Assembly: GCA_963850525.1 (NCBI GenBank)
Contig: CAWKLQ010000012.1
Location: 434,001-498,000 of the forward strand
Length of the DNA stretch: 64,000 bases
Direction of reading: 5' to 3'
Origin: JAEMQF01 sp963850525
Lineage (GTDB): Bacteria > Pseudomonadota > Gammaproteobacteria > Burkholderiales > Burkholderiaceae_C
The notes below the pieces were generated by a model. The model saw only the letters and a program-made list of their open reading frames with translations, did no database searches and was not told where the DNA came from. Below are positions 1 to 6,509 of this stretch, one piece after another. A program made the translations under genes and the position numbers. The stretch's first letter is position 1. The number at the start of each line of letters is the position of its first letter.

Positions 1-142
1 CGAGCAGTTGCGCCGCCGCGGCGTTGGCCAGGGCGATGCTGCCGGCGGAATCGACCAGGAGCACGGCGTCCGGGTCGGCGTCGAAGAGGTGGCGATACAC
101 CGACGCATCGAGCGGGGGCGGCGTCGGATCGGTGGGTGGCAT
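1..142 (-). CDS. PAS-domain sensor histidine kinase, N-terminal fragment
   Basis: Only the first 47 codons are inside the window; the gene runs off the left edge. The ATG lies at 140-142 on the minus strand. After a Pro-rich start the peptide reads like the opening of a PAS sensor fold (VYRHLFDADPDAVLLVDSAG, then a conserved N-A residue pair). It starts 28 nt after the stop of the OmpR-type response regulator, so the two form a regulator-kinase operon. The kinase domains are not visible, so the histidine kinase call rests on context and the PAS-like start; another PAS signalling protein is possible. Confidence 0.6.
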   Translation of the reverse strand, partial: MPPTDPTPPPLDASVYRHLFDADPDAVLLVDSAGSIALANAAAAQLL

Positions 143-170
143 TGCGCAGCGCCCGGCGTGGCCGGGAACC

Positions 171-956
171 TCAGTCGCCTTGCACGGGCGGCACGAGCAC
201 GTACCCCACGCTGCGCACCGACTTCAGGAGCTTGGGATCCTGCGGGTCGCTCTCGAGCTTTCTGCGCAGCCGGCCGATCTGCACGTCCACCGTGCGGTCA
301 AACGGCGCCGCCTCGCGGCCGCGCGTGCTCTCGAGCAGGAAGTCGCGCGACAGCACGCGCCCGGGGTGCTGCACGAACACCTTGAGCAGGTCGAATTCAC
401 CGCTCGTCAACATCACCTCCACGCCTTCCGGGCTCACCAGGCGCCGCGCGCGCTGGTCGAGCAGCCAGCCGGCGAAACGGAAGCGCTCGTGGTTCGCGTT
501 CGCCGCGCCCGGCGGGTCGCTTGGCGTGCTTGGCGCCGAATGCGGCCGCGGCGCCGCCTCGGCCTGCGCTGCGGCCGCGGGCGCCGACGCGTCGGCGTGG
601 CTGCGCCGCAGCACTGCCTTGATGCGCGCCAGCAGCTCGCGCAAATCGAAGGGCTTGGTCACGTAGTCGTCGGCGCCGATTTCCAGGCCGACGATCCGGT
701 CCACCGCGTCGCCGCGGCCGGTGACGATGACCAGGCCGCAGTTCCAGTGTTCGCGCAAGCGCCGCGCGATCGCAAAACCGTCTTCGCCGGGCAAGCCCAG
801 GTCGAGCAAGACCATGTCGGGCGCATCCTCGACCATCAATTCCATCAGCGCCGGGCCGGTGTGGCGCTGCGTCACGCGAAAGCCATTGCTCCCCAGGTAG
901 GTCGCAAGCAACTGAGTGATGTCGACTTCGTCGTCGAGGATGGCGATGTGCTGCAC
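171..956 (-). CDS. OmpR/PhoB-family DNA-binding response regulator
   Basis: The 261-residue protein has a receiver domain at about 3-118, with acidic residues D8-D9, phosphoacceptor D52 (in LLDLGLPGEDG) and conserved K101 (in VTKPFD). An Ala/Pro-rich linker (about 125-155) leads to a C-terminal winged helix ending in RRKLESDP...VRSVGYVLVP. It is a two-component transcription factor, probably phosphorylated by the PAS kinase encoded 28 nt downstream. I chose the GTG at 954-956 because the receiver fold begins immediately after it and an AGGA lies upstream; an in-frame ATG at 1064 would add a non-conserved leader. The receiver resembles TorR in style, but the inducing signal cannot be read from sequence. 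A CRP/FNR-like palindrome lies about 95 bp upstream. Confidence 0.85.
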   Translation of the reverse strand: MQHIAILDDEVDITQLLATYLGSNGFRVTQRHTGPALMELMVEDAPDMVLLDLGLPGEDGFAIARRLREHWNCGLVIVTGRGDAVDRIVGLEIGADDYVTKPFDLRELLARIKAVLRRSHADASAPAAAAQAEAAPRPHSAPSTPSDPPGAANANHERFRFAGWLLDQRARRLVSPEGVEVMLTSGEFDLLKVFVQHPGRVLSRDFLLESTRGREAAPFDRTVDVQIGRLRRKLESDPQDPKLLKSVRSVGYVLVPPVQGD

Positions 957-1310
957 GGGTGGGGTTCCTGCGGCGTTTATACCGCGAACCCCGAAGGCGG
1001 CGGCGCGATACCCAGGCAGCGGTAAGCTTAAGGGCGGCTCGGTGTCGCGATTGACCGTCGTCAAGCGCGCTGCGCGTCAGGCGCAGCCGCAGTGGGCGTG
1101 CGGCACCTGCCAGTGCCGGAGAAAATTTCGCGCCAGTGTTGAGCTTGCGCAACTGGCCGCCGCAGTGTTGGGATGAGGATACAAAATAGCAGGCCGGCGC
1201 TCGGCTCGGGCCACGGCGGCGGGCGGGCTGCCGAGCGGCCCATCGGTTGGCGCGGGGCGGTCGCTGTTGACGCGTCGGAGCGCGGCACGCGGTGAGTGGG
1301 GGCAACAACA
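957..1310. other. Intergenic region between divergent genes
   Basis: This 354-bp stretch separates the minus-strand response regulator and the plus-strand hydrolase-like gene. I see no convincing reading frame with family resemblance. It holds a perfect inverted repeat of the CRP/FNR type at 1051-1064, described separately. I could not identify convincing sigma-70 elements by eye in this GC-rich sequence. Confidence 0.5.
1051..1064. promoter_or_regulatory. CRP/FNR-type operator (TTGAC-N4-GTCAA)
   Basis: The sequence TTGACCGTCGTCAA is a perfect dyad of the half-site TTGAC with a 4-bp spacer, the geometry of FNR/Dnr/Anr-family sites. It lies 95 bp upstream of the OmpR-type regulator start and 247 bp upstream of the hydrolase-like gene. 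A site with the same half-sites occurs at 3982-3995, and a canonical FNR site at 5360-5373. A CRP/FNR regulator with an FNR-like recognition helix is encoded nearby. Binding is inferred, not shown. Confidence 0.5.
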
Positions 1311-1952
1311 ATGGTGCAAAGCGAATCGATGACGGTGCAGCGCGCCGGGCGAACCGGTGAGCTGGTCGTGCCGGAGCAGGCGTTGGCGCTGGTGTTGATC
1401 GTCGACGCGCGCGCGCCGCGCCGCGTCGCGCCGCGCGAGAGGCAGCTCGCTGCGGTCTTGCAGGGGCGGCGCCTCGCGACGCTTCGCTCCGATGCGCTGA
1501 ACAGTCCCGCGTCGGCCAACGGCGGCCACCGACCCGCCGTGGGCCCGGCGGCGCGAATCGACGAAATGCTCGACTGGGTTGCGACCCGGCCCTCCCTGGC
1601 TGCGCTGCGCGTGGGCATCCTGGCCACCGGCGCCGCGGCGGCTGCGGCGTTGCACGTTGCCGCTCGCCGGCCTGGGCGCGTGGCCGCGGTCGTGACGCGC
1701 GACGGCAAACCCGACTTGGCGAGCAAAGCGCTGCAGCTCGTGCAGGCGGCGACGCTGCTCATCGTCGGTGGCACTGACCCTGAGCTTGCGGCGCTGAACC
1801 GTCTGCTGCTGGCTCGGTTGAGCTGCACGCGTCGCCTGGAACTGGTTCCCGGCGCGGGCCGCGGATTCAAGGAGCCAGGCGCGCACGACACGATGGCGCA
1901 CTTGGCGTGTGCCTGGTTCGAGACGCATCTTGCGAACCACAAGAACCGCTGA
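1311..1952 (+). CDS. Alpha/beta hydrolase-like protein (dienelactone hydrolase type)
   Basis: A protein of 213 residues. The middle region (LRVGILATGAAAAAALHVAARRP) aligns in style with the nucleophile elbow of small alpha/beta hydrolases of the dienelactone hydrolase group. The strand-helix order and the C-terminal DPEL and Pro-Gly-Ala-Gly-Arg-Gly-Phe segments, the latter at the usual catalytic His region, fit that fold. The elbow reads G-x-G where active enzymes have G-x-S/C-x-G, so the nucleophile seems to be missing and the protein may be non-catalytic. I chose the ATG at 1311; a GTG at 1296 is an alternative. It converges with the NarL-type regulator. Confidence 0.5.
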   Translation: MVQSESMTVQRAGRTGELVVPEQALALVLIVDARAPRRVAPRERQLAAVLQGRRLATLRSDALNSPASANGGHRPAVGPAARIDEMLDWVATRPSLAALRVGILATGAAAAAALHVAARRPGRVAAVVTRDGKPDLASKALQLVQAATLLIVGGTDPELAALNRLLLARLSCTRRLELVPGAGRGFKEPGAHDTMAHLACAWFETHLANHKNR

Positions 1953-2026
1953 CGCATCACCAGCGGCGCCACGCAAATCCAGATCAGCCGCGACAGGAAA
2001 CTGTTCAGCGGCATCGTGACAGCGCG

Positions 2027-2707
2027 CTACATCGGCCCGAACCCGGAGGAGGGGCCGTCTTTGTCGAGTTCGTTTTCCAACCCATAGCGCACCAGGGCCG
2101 CCAGATTCGGCAGGTGGAGCTTTTCCTGGATGCGTGTCTTGTGCGTGCTCACCGTCTTCACGGAGAGGTGCAAGTCTTCGGCAATCTGGGTGAGGCGCTG
2201 GCCCGCGACGATGCGGCGCAGCACGTCGAGCTCGCGGTCGGAAAGCTGCGAATGGCCGGGCACCTCGACGCTGCCGCTGAGATGCTGGACCACGCGCTCG
2301 GCCAGGCTGCTCGTCACGTAGGCGCCGCCCGCGAGCACCTTGCGCACGGCGGCGACGAGTTCCGCGGCCGCACTGTCTTTCGTGACGTAGCCGTTCGCTC
2401 CCGACTTGAAGGCGCGCAGCGCGTACTGTTCTTCAGCGTGCATGCTGAGCACGAGGATCGGTACCTTGGCGAACTCGCTGTGGATGCGGCGGATCAGCTC
2501 CAGGCCGTTCATGCCGGGCATCGACAGGTCGGTGATGACGAGTGCCACGCTGACTTCGCGCAAGCGCTCGAGCGCCTGGAAGCCCGATGCAGCCTCCAGC
2601 ACTTGCCAGCCCTCGTCGCAGGCTTCGAGCACGCGCCGCAGTCCTTCGCGAACCACCGTGTGTTCATCCACCAGCAGCAACAGCGGACCGCGAGGCGAGT
2701 CGGTCAT
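2027..2707 (-). CDS. NarL/FixJ-family response regulator
   Basis: This 226-residue two-domain protein has a receiver with D14-E15 and phosphoacceptor D60 (in ALVITDLSMPGMNG), and a C-terminal LuxR-type helix-turn-helix (LSDRELDVLRRIVAGQ ... LSVKTVSTHKTRI). The ATG overlaps the stop of the upstream kinase gene by 4 nt (ATGA), so kinase and regulator are translationally coupled and almost certainly cognate. It is a phosphorylation-controlled transcription factor. NarL-type pairs often control anaerobic respiration, and here the pair sits beside a CRP/FNR regulator and the Mtr/Frd operon; control of that operon is an inference. Confidence 0.9.
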   Translation of the reverse strand: MTDSPRGPLLLLVDEHTVVREGLRRVLEACDEGWQVLEAASGFQALERLREVSVALVITDLSMPGMNGLELIRRIHSEFAKVPILVLSMHAEEQYALRAFKSGANGYVTKDSAAAELVAAVRKVLAGGAYVTSSLAERVVQHLSGSVEVPGHSQLSDRELDVLRRIVAGQRLTQIAEDLHLSVKTVSTHKTRIQEKLHLPNLAALVRYGLENELDKDGPSSGFGPM

Positions 2708-3909
2708 GGCGGGGTGTTGGCTTGACTGGCGACGCGTTCGGGATCGAGGCGCAACGGCAAGCGCACCGTGATGCGCGCCCCACCGCCGAGCGGGTTCTCG
2801 GTGTGCATGCTGCCGCCCAGCAATTGCGCACGCTCGCGAATCCCGAGCAAACCGAACGAACCGGGCTTGCGTGCCGCCTCGGGCGCAAAACCCACGCCGT
2901 TGTCTTGCACCGTGAGCACGACTTCGCCGGCGGCTTCGCGCAGCTCGATGCGCACGTCGGTCGCGCGAGCATGGCGCGCCACGTTCGTCAACGCCTCCTG
3001 GACGATCCGGTAGACGGCGGTTGTGGCTTCGTTGCCGAGCGCCGGATCTTGCTGGCCCAGGTGCACGGTCACCTCGATGCCCATGCGGCGCGCCGAGTCA
3101 CGCGCCAGCCACTCCAGCGCGGCGATCAGGCCCAGGTCGTCAAGCATCAAGGGGCGCAAATCGGCGGCAATGCGGCGCACCGCCATCATCGTTTCGTCGA
3201 GCATGCCGAGCATGGCGGCAACGCGTTCGGCAAAGCCGGCAGCGTCGTCCGCCGGATCGAGGCTGGCAAGGTCGAGCTTGAGTGCGGAAAGGCGCTGCCC
3301 CAGTTCATCGTGCAGTTCGCGGGCGATGTGCAGGCGCGCGCCCTCGCGCGCGCGCACCACGCTGGCCGAGAGTTGGCGCAATTCGTGGCGCGAGTGCTCC
3401 AGCTCGGCGCTTTCGAGAATGCGTTTTGTCGCGTCCGACACCGCCATCTGCAGCGTGCATCGGCCCGCGTCGGGCAGGGCGGCCAAGGCGACCTCGAGCA
3501 TGCGCCGGCCGGCGCCGAGCGTGAGGACACACTCATGGGCGACGGGATCGCCGGCGCGACCGGAAGCGGCCTGCGCAAGAACGGGGTCGAGCTGCGGCCG
3601 AGCTTCGCTCCCGAGCAGGGAATAGATCGAGGTCTCGGCCGACGAGGACCCCGAAGGCCTATCGAACAGCATCTCGAAGGCGCGATTCGTCGCGATGATG
3701 CGCTCACCGTCCAAGATGCAGAAGGCGACGGGCGCCATCTCGAAGGCCAGCTGAAAGCGGCGCTGCAACGCCTGCAGTTCGAGCTGCACGTTGGGCTCGT
3801 GGCCCGCGTCAAGGGCGCTTTCTCGCCGCCCGTTGACCAGGGGCGTAGAGGGGCCTGTGGGTGCTGGAGGTTTCACGCGGTCCGCTGCCTTGACGACGCT
3901 GCATGGCAT
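2704..3909 (-). CDS. PAS-containing sensor histidine kinase, NarX/UhpB type (HisKA_3)
   Basis: From ATG 3909 the protein has 401 residues. A PAS-like domain occupies about 45-165 (FEMAPVAFCILDGERIIATN). A HisKA_3 dimerisation domain follows with the phosphoacceptor at H200 in the RELHDELGQRL box, then a HATPase_c domain with an N-box (IVQEALTNVARHA) and G-boxes (DNGVGF, GLLGIRERA). No membrane segment is seen, so the signal is probably cytoplasmic. The open frame extends to 4095, but residues before Met 3909 look non-coding and would overlap the operator at 3982-3995, so I prefer 3909. It is the partner of the overlapping NarL-type regulator. Confidence 0.85.
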   Translation of the reverse strand: MPCSVVKAADRVKPPAPTGPSTPLVNGRRESALDAGHEPNVQLELQALQRRFQLAFEMAPVAFCILDGERIIATNRAFEMLFDRPSGSSSAETSIYSLLGSEARPQLDPVLAQAASGRAGDPVAHECVLTLGAGRRMLEVALAALPDAGRCTLQMAVSDATKRILESAELEHSRHELRQLSASVVRAREGARLHIARELHDELGQRLSALKLDLASLDPADDAAGFAERVAAMLGMLDETMMAVRRIAADLRPLMLDDLGLIAALEWLARDSARRMGIEVTVHLGQQDPALGNEATTAVYRIVQEALTNVARHARATDVRIELREAAGEVVLTVQDNGVGFAPEAARKPGSFGLLGIRERAQLLGGSMHTENPLGGGARITVRLPLRLDPERVASQANTPP

Positions 3910-3981
3910 GGTGGGTTGCTGCCTGACCGCCCAACGATACGACGATTCGAGCGCCTCGGCGAGCGGAGCGCCATCCCACGT

Positions 3982-3995
3982 TTGACGCGGGTCAA
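3982..3995. promoter_or_regulatory. CRP/FNR-type operator in divergent promoter region
   Basis: TTGACGCGGGTCAA is a perfect dyad, extending to 16 bp with flanking T/A (3981-3996). Its TTGAC half-sites with a 4-bp spacer match the site at 1051-1064. It lies 73 bp upstream of the kinase start and 164 bp upstream of the CRP/FNR regulator gene, so it could serve the kinase operon, autoregulation of the regulator, or both. Confidence 0.55.
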
Positions 3996-4158
3996 ATGGG
4001 GTTAGGAGTATTCCGAAGGGTCCTCTGCATGCCTGAAAGCGCTCACTGCCAGATTCCGAGCCCAAGGCGAGCGCCACGCCGATAGCGCGCCGCACGTTGC
4101 GAGTTCATTCTCGGCAAGCCGGGCAGCGCCCGGGACCAACTACAAAGCGAGGAGCATC

Positions 4159-5016
4159 ATGAGACAAACCCTGGCAGCCGCCGGGCGGCATCCGGGCGGC
4201 TTTGCGCTGCCGGTGCGGCACCGGGGCGCGACCGCGAACAGCGACTTGACGGCGCTGCTGCGCCTGCTGGGCGCGGACGACGCCTTTACCGCGCACTCTG
4301 ATGCGCACCCCGTGGCGTTGCGCCAGCTGGGCGCCGGCGCGACCCTGTTCCACGAAGGCGGCACCGCGGAAAGCGTGGGCTTCGTCCACGTGGGCTCGCT
4401 CAAGCTGTTCACGACCGCTGAAGACGGCTATCAGCAAGTCGTCGAGTTCGCAGAACGCGGCGACGTGCTCGGTTTTGACGCGCTGTGCACCGGGCGCCAC
4501 CCCTCGACGGCGCAGGCGTTGGAGGATACGTGGATCTACAGCGTGCGCGTCCCGGACCTGTTCAAGCTGTGCCACGACGTGCCCGCGCTCGATCGCGCCC
4601 TGCATCTCGCGACGAGCCGCCAGCTCGCACGGCGCAGCAATCTCGCCGATGTGATGGCGGCGGTCGGCGCCGAGGTGAGGCTGGCGCGATTCCTCGTGCA
4701 CCTGGCCGGGCAGATGGAGGCGCTGGGCAGGTCGCCCAGGCGTTTCGTGCTGCGCATGACGCGGCGCGATCTGGCGAGCCAACTCGGCGTCGCCCACGAA
4801 ACCGTCAGCCGCTCCTTCACCGCGCTGGCGCAGTGGGGTTGTGTGCGCGTCGACATTCGCGAGGTCGAAATCCTCGACTTCGACAGGCTCAAGGCGTTTT
4901 CGCGTTGCACCCGGGCGGCGGGCGCCGAACCCGACGCGCCGGAGGGCGACCGGCGCCGCACGGTGCGTCGACATATTGCCCGTCGGCAACCCACAGCGGG
5001 CCACGCGTCAGCGTGA
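4159..5016 (+). CDS. CRP/FNR-family transcriptional regulator lacking the N-terminal Fe-S cysteines
   Basis: A 285-residue protein with a cyclic-nucleotide-binding-type beta-roll (about 45-155; GATLFHEGGTAESVGFVHVGSLKLF) and a winged helix (about 175-250). The recognition helix reads HETVSRSF near residue 214; the E-x-x-S-R pattern is that of FNR-type proteins that read TTGAT half-sites. FNR itself ligates a [4Fe-4S] cluster through an N-terminal cysteine triad. Here the corresponding segment (about 1-40) contains no cysteine, so direct FNR-style oxygen sensing is unlikely and a Dnr/NNR-like or other effector mode is more plausible. The tail beyond about 255 is Arg-rich and low in complexity. 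The ATG is preceded by a GAGGAG. Confidence 0.85.
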   Translation: MRQTLAAAGRHPGGFALPVRHRGATANSDLTALLRLLGADDAFTAHSDAHPVALRQLGAGATLFHEGGTAESVGFVHVGSLKLFTTAEDGYQQVVEFAERGDVLGFDALCTGRHPSTAQALEDTWIYSVRVPDLFKLCHDVPALDRALHLATSRQLARRSNLADVMAAVGAEVRLARFLVHLAGQMEALGRSPRRFVLRMTRRDLASQLGVAHETVSRSFTALAQWGCVRVDIREVEILDFDRLKAFSRCTRAAGAEPDAPEGDRRRTVRRHIARRQPTAGHASA

Positions 5017-5100
5017 AGCGCTTCTTTTGCGATGCGTCAATGCGCGGGCCAAGCAAAGGAGTAGAGTGAGTGCGTTGTTGACGGGATGGCCCGCGCCAGA

Positions 5101-5265
5101 AGCTCGACAACAAAGCTGAGGTTCCCCCATCCGTGAGGGGAATATCGCGGTGTCACCTGCACCGCGCGGGACGAAGACATCCTCAGACCGGCCGGCCGCT
5201 CGCGCGACTCGGTTGGGCGTCTTCACCAGGCCCGCCACACCGCAAGGTCTGGCGGGCTTTCTTTC
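5101..5265 (+). ncRNA. Candidate small RNA or structured leader ending in a terminator
   Basis: Two perfect hairpins lie in tandem: TTCCCC (5122-5127) pairs with GGGGAA (5137-5142), and CGCGGTG (5146-5152) pairs with CACCGCG (5160-5166). A GAGG at 5118-5121 could pair with CCTC at 5181-5184 to enclose both in a three-way junction. The stretch ends in the terminator at 5230-5265. It could instead be the structured 3' untranslated region of the CRP/FNR gene. I do not recognise it as 6S RNA or any riboswitch class. The 5' end is a guess. Confidence 0.3.
5230..5265 (+). terminator. Rho-independent terminator
   Basis: GCCCGCCA (5230-5237) pairs perfectly with TGGCGGGC (5250-5257) across a 12-nt loop and is followed by the T-rich run TTTCTTTC. 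It would end transcription from the CRP/FNR gene or the candidate small RNA and insulate the downstream FNR-box promoter. Confidence 0.75.
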
Positions 5266-5359
5266 GTCTGCGCCCGCATCGACCGCGCCGCACTCGCCTG
5301 CCGGTGAACCTTGACGCCGAGCAAGGTTTGCGCGCCCCGCTTCGAAACGCTGGCGCTCT

Positions 5360-5373
5360 TTGATGTGCATCAA
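5360..5373. promoter_or_regulatory. Canonical FNR box upstream of the Mtr/Frd operon
   Basis: TTGATGTGCATCAA matches the FNR consensus TTGAT-N4-ATCAA at all ten half-site positions. It ends 85 bp before the first cytochrome start. For a class II FNR promoter (site centred near -41.5) transcription would start near 5408, leaving a leader of about 50 nt. No clear -10 hexamer is visible, which is common at activator-dependent promoters. It predicts anaerobic induction of the downstream unit. Confidence 0.75.
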
Positions 5374-5458
5374 CGCTTGCGAGCACCGCAGAGCCCAGCA
5401 TTGCCTTCAACGCGCCATGTCGGGCGTGTGACGAATCCCAAAAAACCACGGAGATGCC

Positions 5459-5803
5459 ATGAACCGAAGCCCCACGCCCGCGGCCTGGCTTGTTGCCGCT
5501 GCCCTGCTGTTCTGCGCCCACGAGTCTTTTTCGCAGGCCGTTGACGCCGATGCGGCGCAGGCGCTGCTGAAGAAGAGCGACTGCGGCAAGTGCCACGCGG
5601 TGGACAAGAAGAAAGACGGCCCGTCGTTCAAGGAAACGGCGACCAAGCTCAAGGGCAAGGCAGGCGCCGAAGACGAGGTCGTCAAGCACCTGACGACGGC
5701 GCCGAAGGTCAAGATCGACGGCAAGGAAGAAGAACACAAGATGGTCAAGAGCAAGGACGACGCGGAGATTCGCAACCTCGCGCGCTGGATCCTGTCGCGC
5801 TAG
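5459..5803 (+). CDS. Monohaem class I cytochrome c, periplasmic
   Basis: This 114-residue protein has a Sec signal peptide (cleavage near residue 25, after ESFSQA) and one haem motif, CGKCH at residue 42. It is Lys-rich, and a Met at about residue 96 (KMVKSKDD) is a candidate sixth ligand. It is a small soluble electron carrier. As first gene of the unit, 38 nt before the NapC/CymA homologue, it may shuttle electrons between the inner-membrane quinol dehydrogenase and the MtrA side of the outer-membrane conduit. A GGAGA precedes the ATG and the FNR box lies 86 bp upstream. Confidence 0.9.
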   Translation: MNRSPTPAAWLVAAALLFCAHESFSQAVDADAAQALLKKSDCGKCHAVDKKKDGPSFKETATKLKGKAGAEDEVVKHLTTAPKVKIDGKEEEHKMVKSKDDAEIRNLARWILSR

Positions 5804-5841
5804 GGGGAGCCTGCTCAATCCCCATCTTTCTCGAGGTCAAC

Positions 5842-6432
5842 ATGAACAACAAAGAGACCCTAGGCAAGCTGCGGCGCAACTGGAAGCTCGTGCTCGGCCT
5901 CGGTGTGGTCGGCCTGTTCGCCGCAGTGCTGCTCGTGATCGGTGGCGCCGCCGGCCTGGCGTGGACCAGCACCGAGACCTTCTGCACCGGCTGCCACGAG
6001 ATGCGCGACAACGTCTACGCCGAATACAAGGACACGATCCACGACCGCAATCGCACCGGCGTGCGCGCGATCTGCACCGACTGCCACGTGCCGCGCGAAC
6101 CCGGGCCGCTGATCGCGCGAAAGATGGCGGCGACCTTCGAGCTCTACGGCCATCTTGTCGGCGTCATCGACACCAAGGAAAAGTTCGAGGCGCACCGCCC
6201 CGCGATGGCGCAGAAGGTGTGGAAGCGCATGAAGGAGACCGACTCCCACGAATGCCGCAATTGCCACATCGCCGACAAGATGGACACCGACAAGCAGAGC
6301 GAGAAGGCCAAGGCGCGCCATGCCAAGGGCAAGGCTGAAGGGCTGACGTGCATCGACTGCCATTTCGGCATCGCGCACAAGGAGCCGGAAGGCCCGGGTC
6401 CGCAGGAGATGGTGGTGAAGGCAAAGAAGTAG
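5842..6432 (+). CDS. NapC/NirT/CymA-family membrane-anchored tetrahaem quinol dehydrogenase
   Basis: A 196-residue protein with one N-terminal membrane anchor (about 16-38) and a periplasmic domain with four CxxCH motifs at residues 48 (CTGCH), 78 (CTDCH), 138 (CRNCH) and 170 (CIDCH). This is the architecture of NapC, NrfH and CymA, which oxidise menaquinol or ubiquinol and pass electrons to periplasmic partners. Placement immediately before MtrCAB genes points to a CymA-like role. The ATG at 5842 is the first Met ahead of the conserved anchor; the longer upstream frame is an overlap with the cytochrome gene. Confidence 0.9.
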   Translation: MNNKETLGKLRRNWKLVLGLGVVGLFAAVLLVIGGAAGLAWTSTETFCTGCHEMRDNVYAEYKDTIHDRNRTGVRAICTDCHVPREPGPLIARKMAATFELYGHLVGVIDTKEKFEAHRPAMAQKVWKRMKETDSHECRNCHIADKMDTDKQSEKAKARHAKGKAEGLTCIDCHFGIAHKEPEGPGPQEMVVKAKK

Positions 6433-6509
6433 CTGAGGTTCACGTGCACGTTGACGGAATCGAAATCGAGTGGGTGACGGTCATCCGAACAGTGATGGAG
6501 AGATGAGTC

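Larger units (their letters stand above)
5017..5458. other. Non-coding regulatory region upstream of the Mtr/Frd operon
   Basis: This 442-bp stretch lies between the CRP/FNR regulator and the first cytochrome gene. It contains two tandem hairpins (5122-5166), a Rho-independent terminator (5230-5265) and a perfect FNR box (5360-5373), each listed separately. No reading frame here resembles a known protein. Confidence 0.7.

Noticed and set aside
5121..5150. GTTCCCCC...GGGGAATA hairpin resembling a type I-E CRISPR repeat
   Set aside because: Only one copy exists and no spacer-repeat series or cas gene is nearby. It is better explained as a hairpin of a structured transcript.
5101..5265. 6S RNA, cyclic di-GMP or fluoride riboswitch
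   Set aside because: I compared the hairpin order with these classes from memory and the conserved core bases do not match; left as an unnamed candidate RNA.
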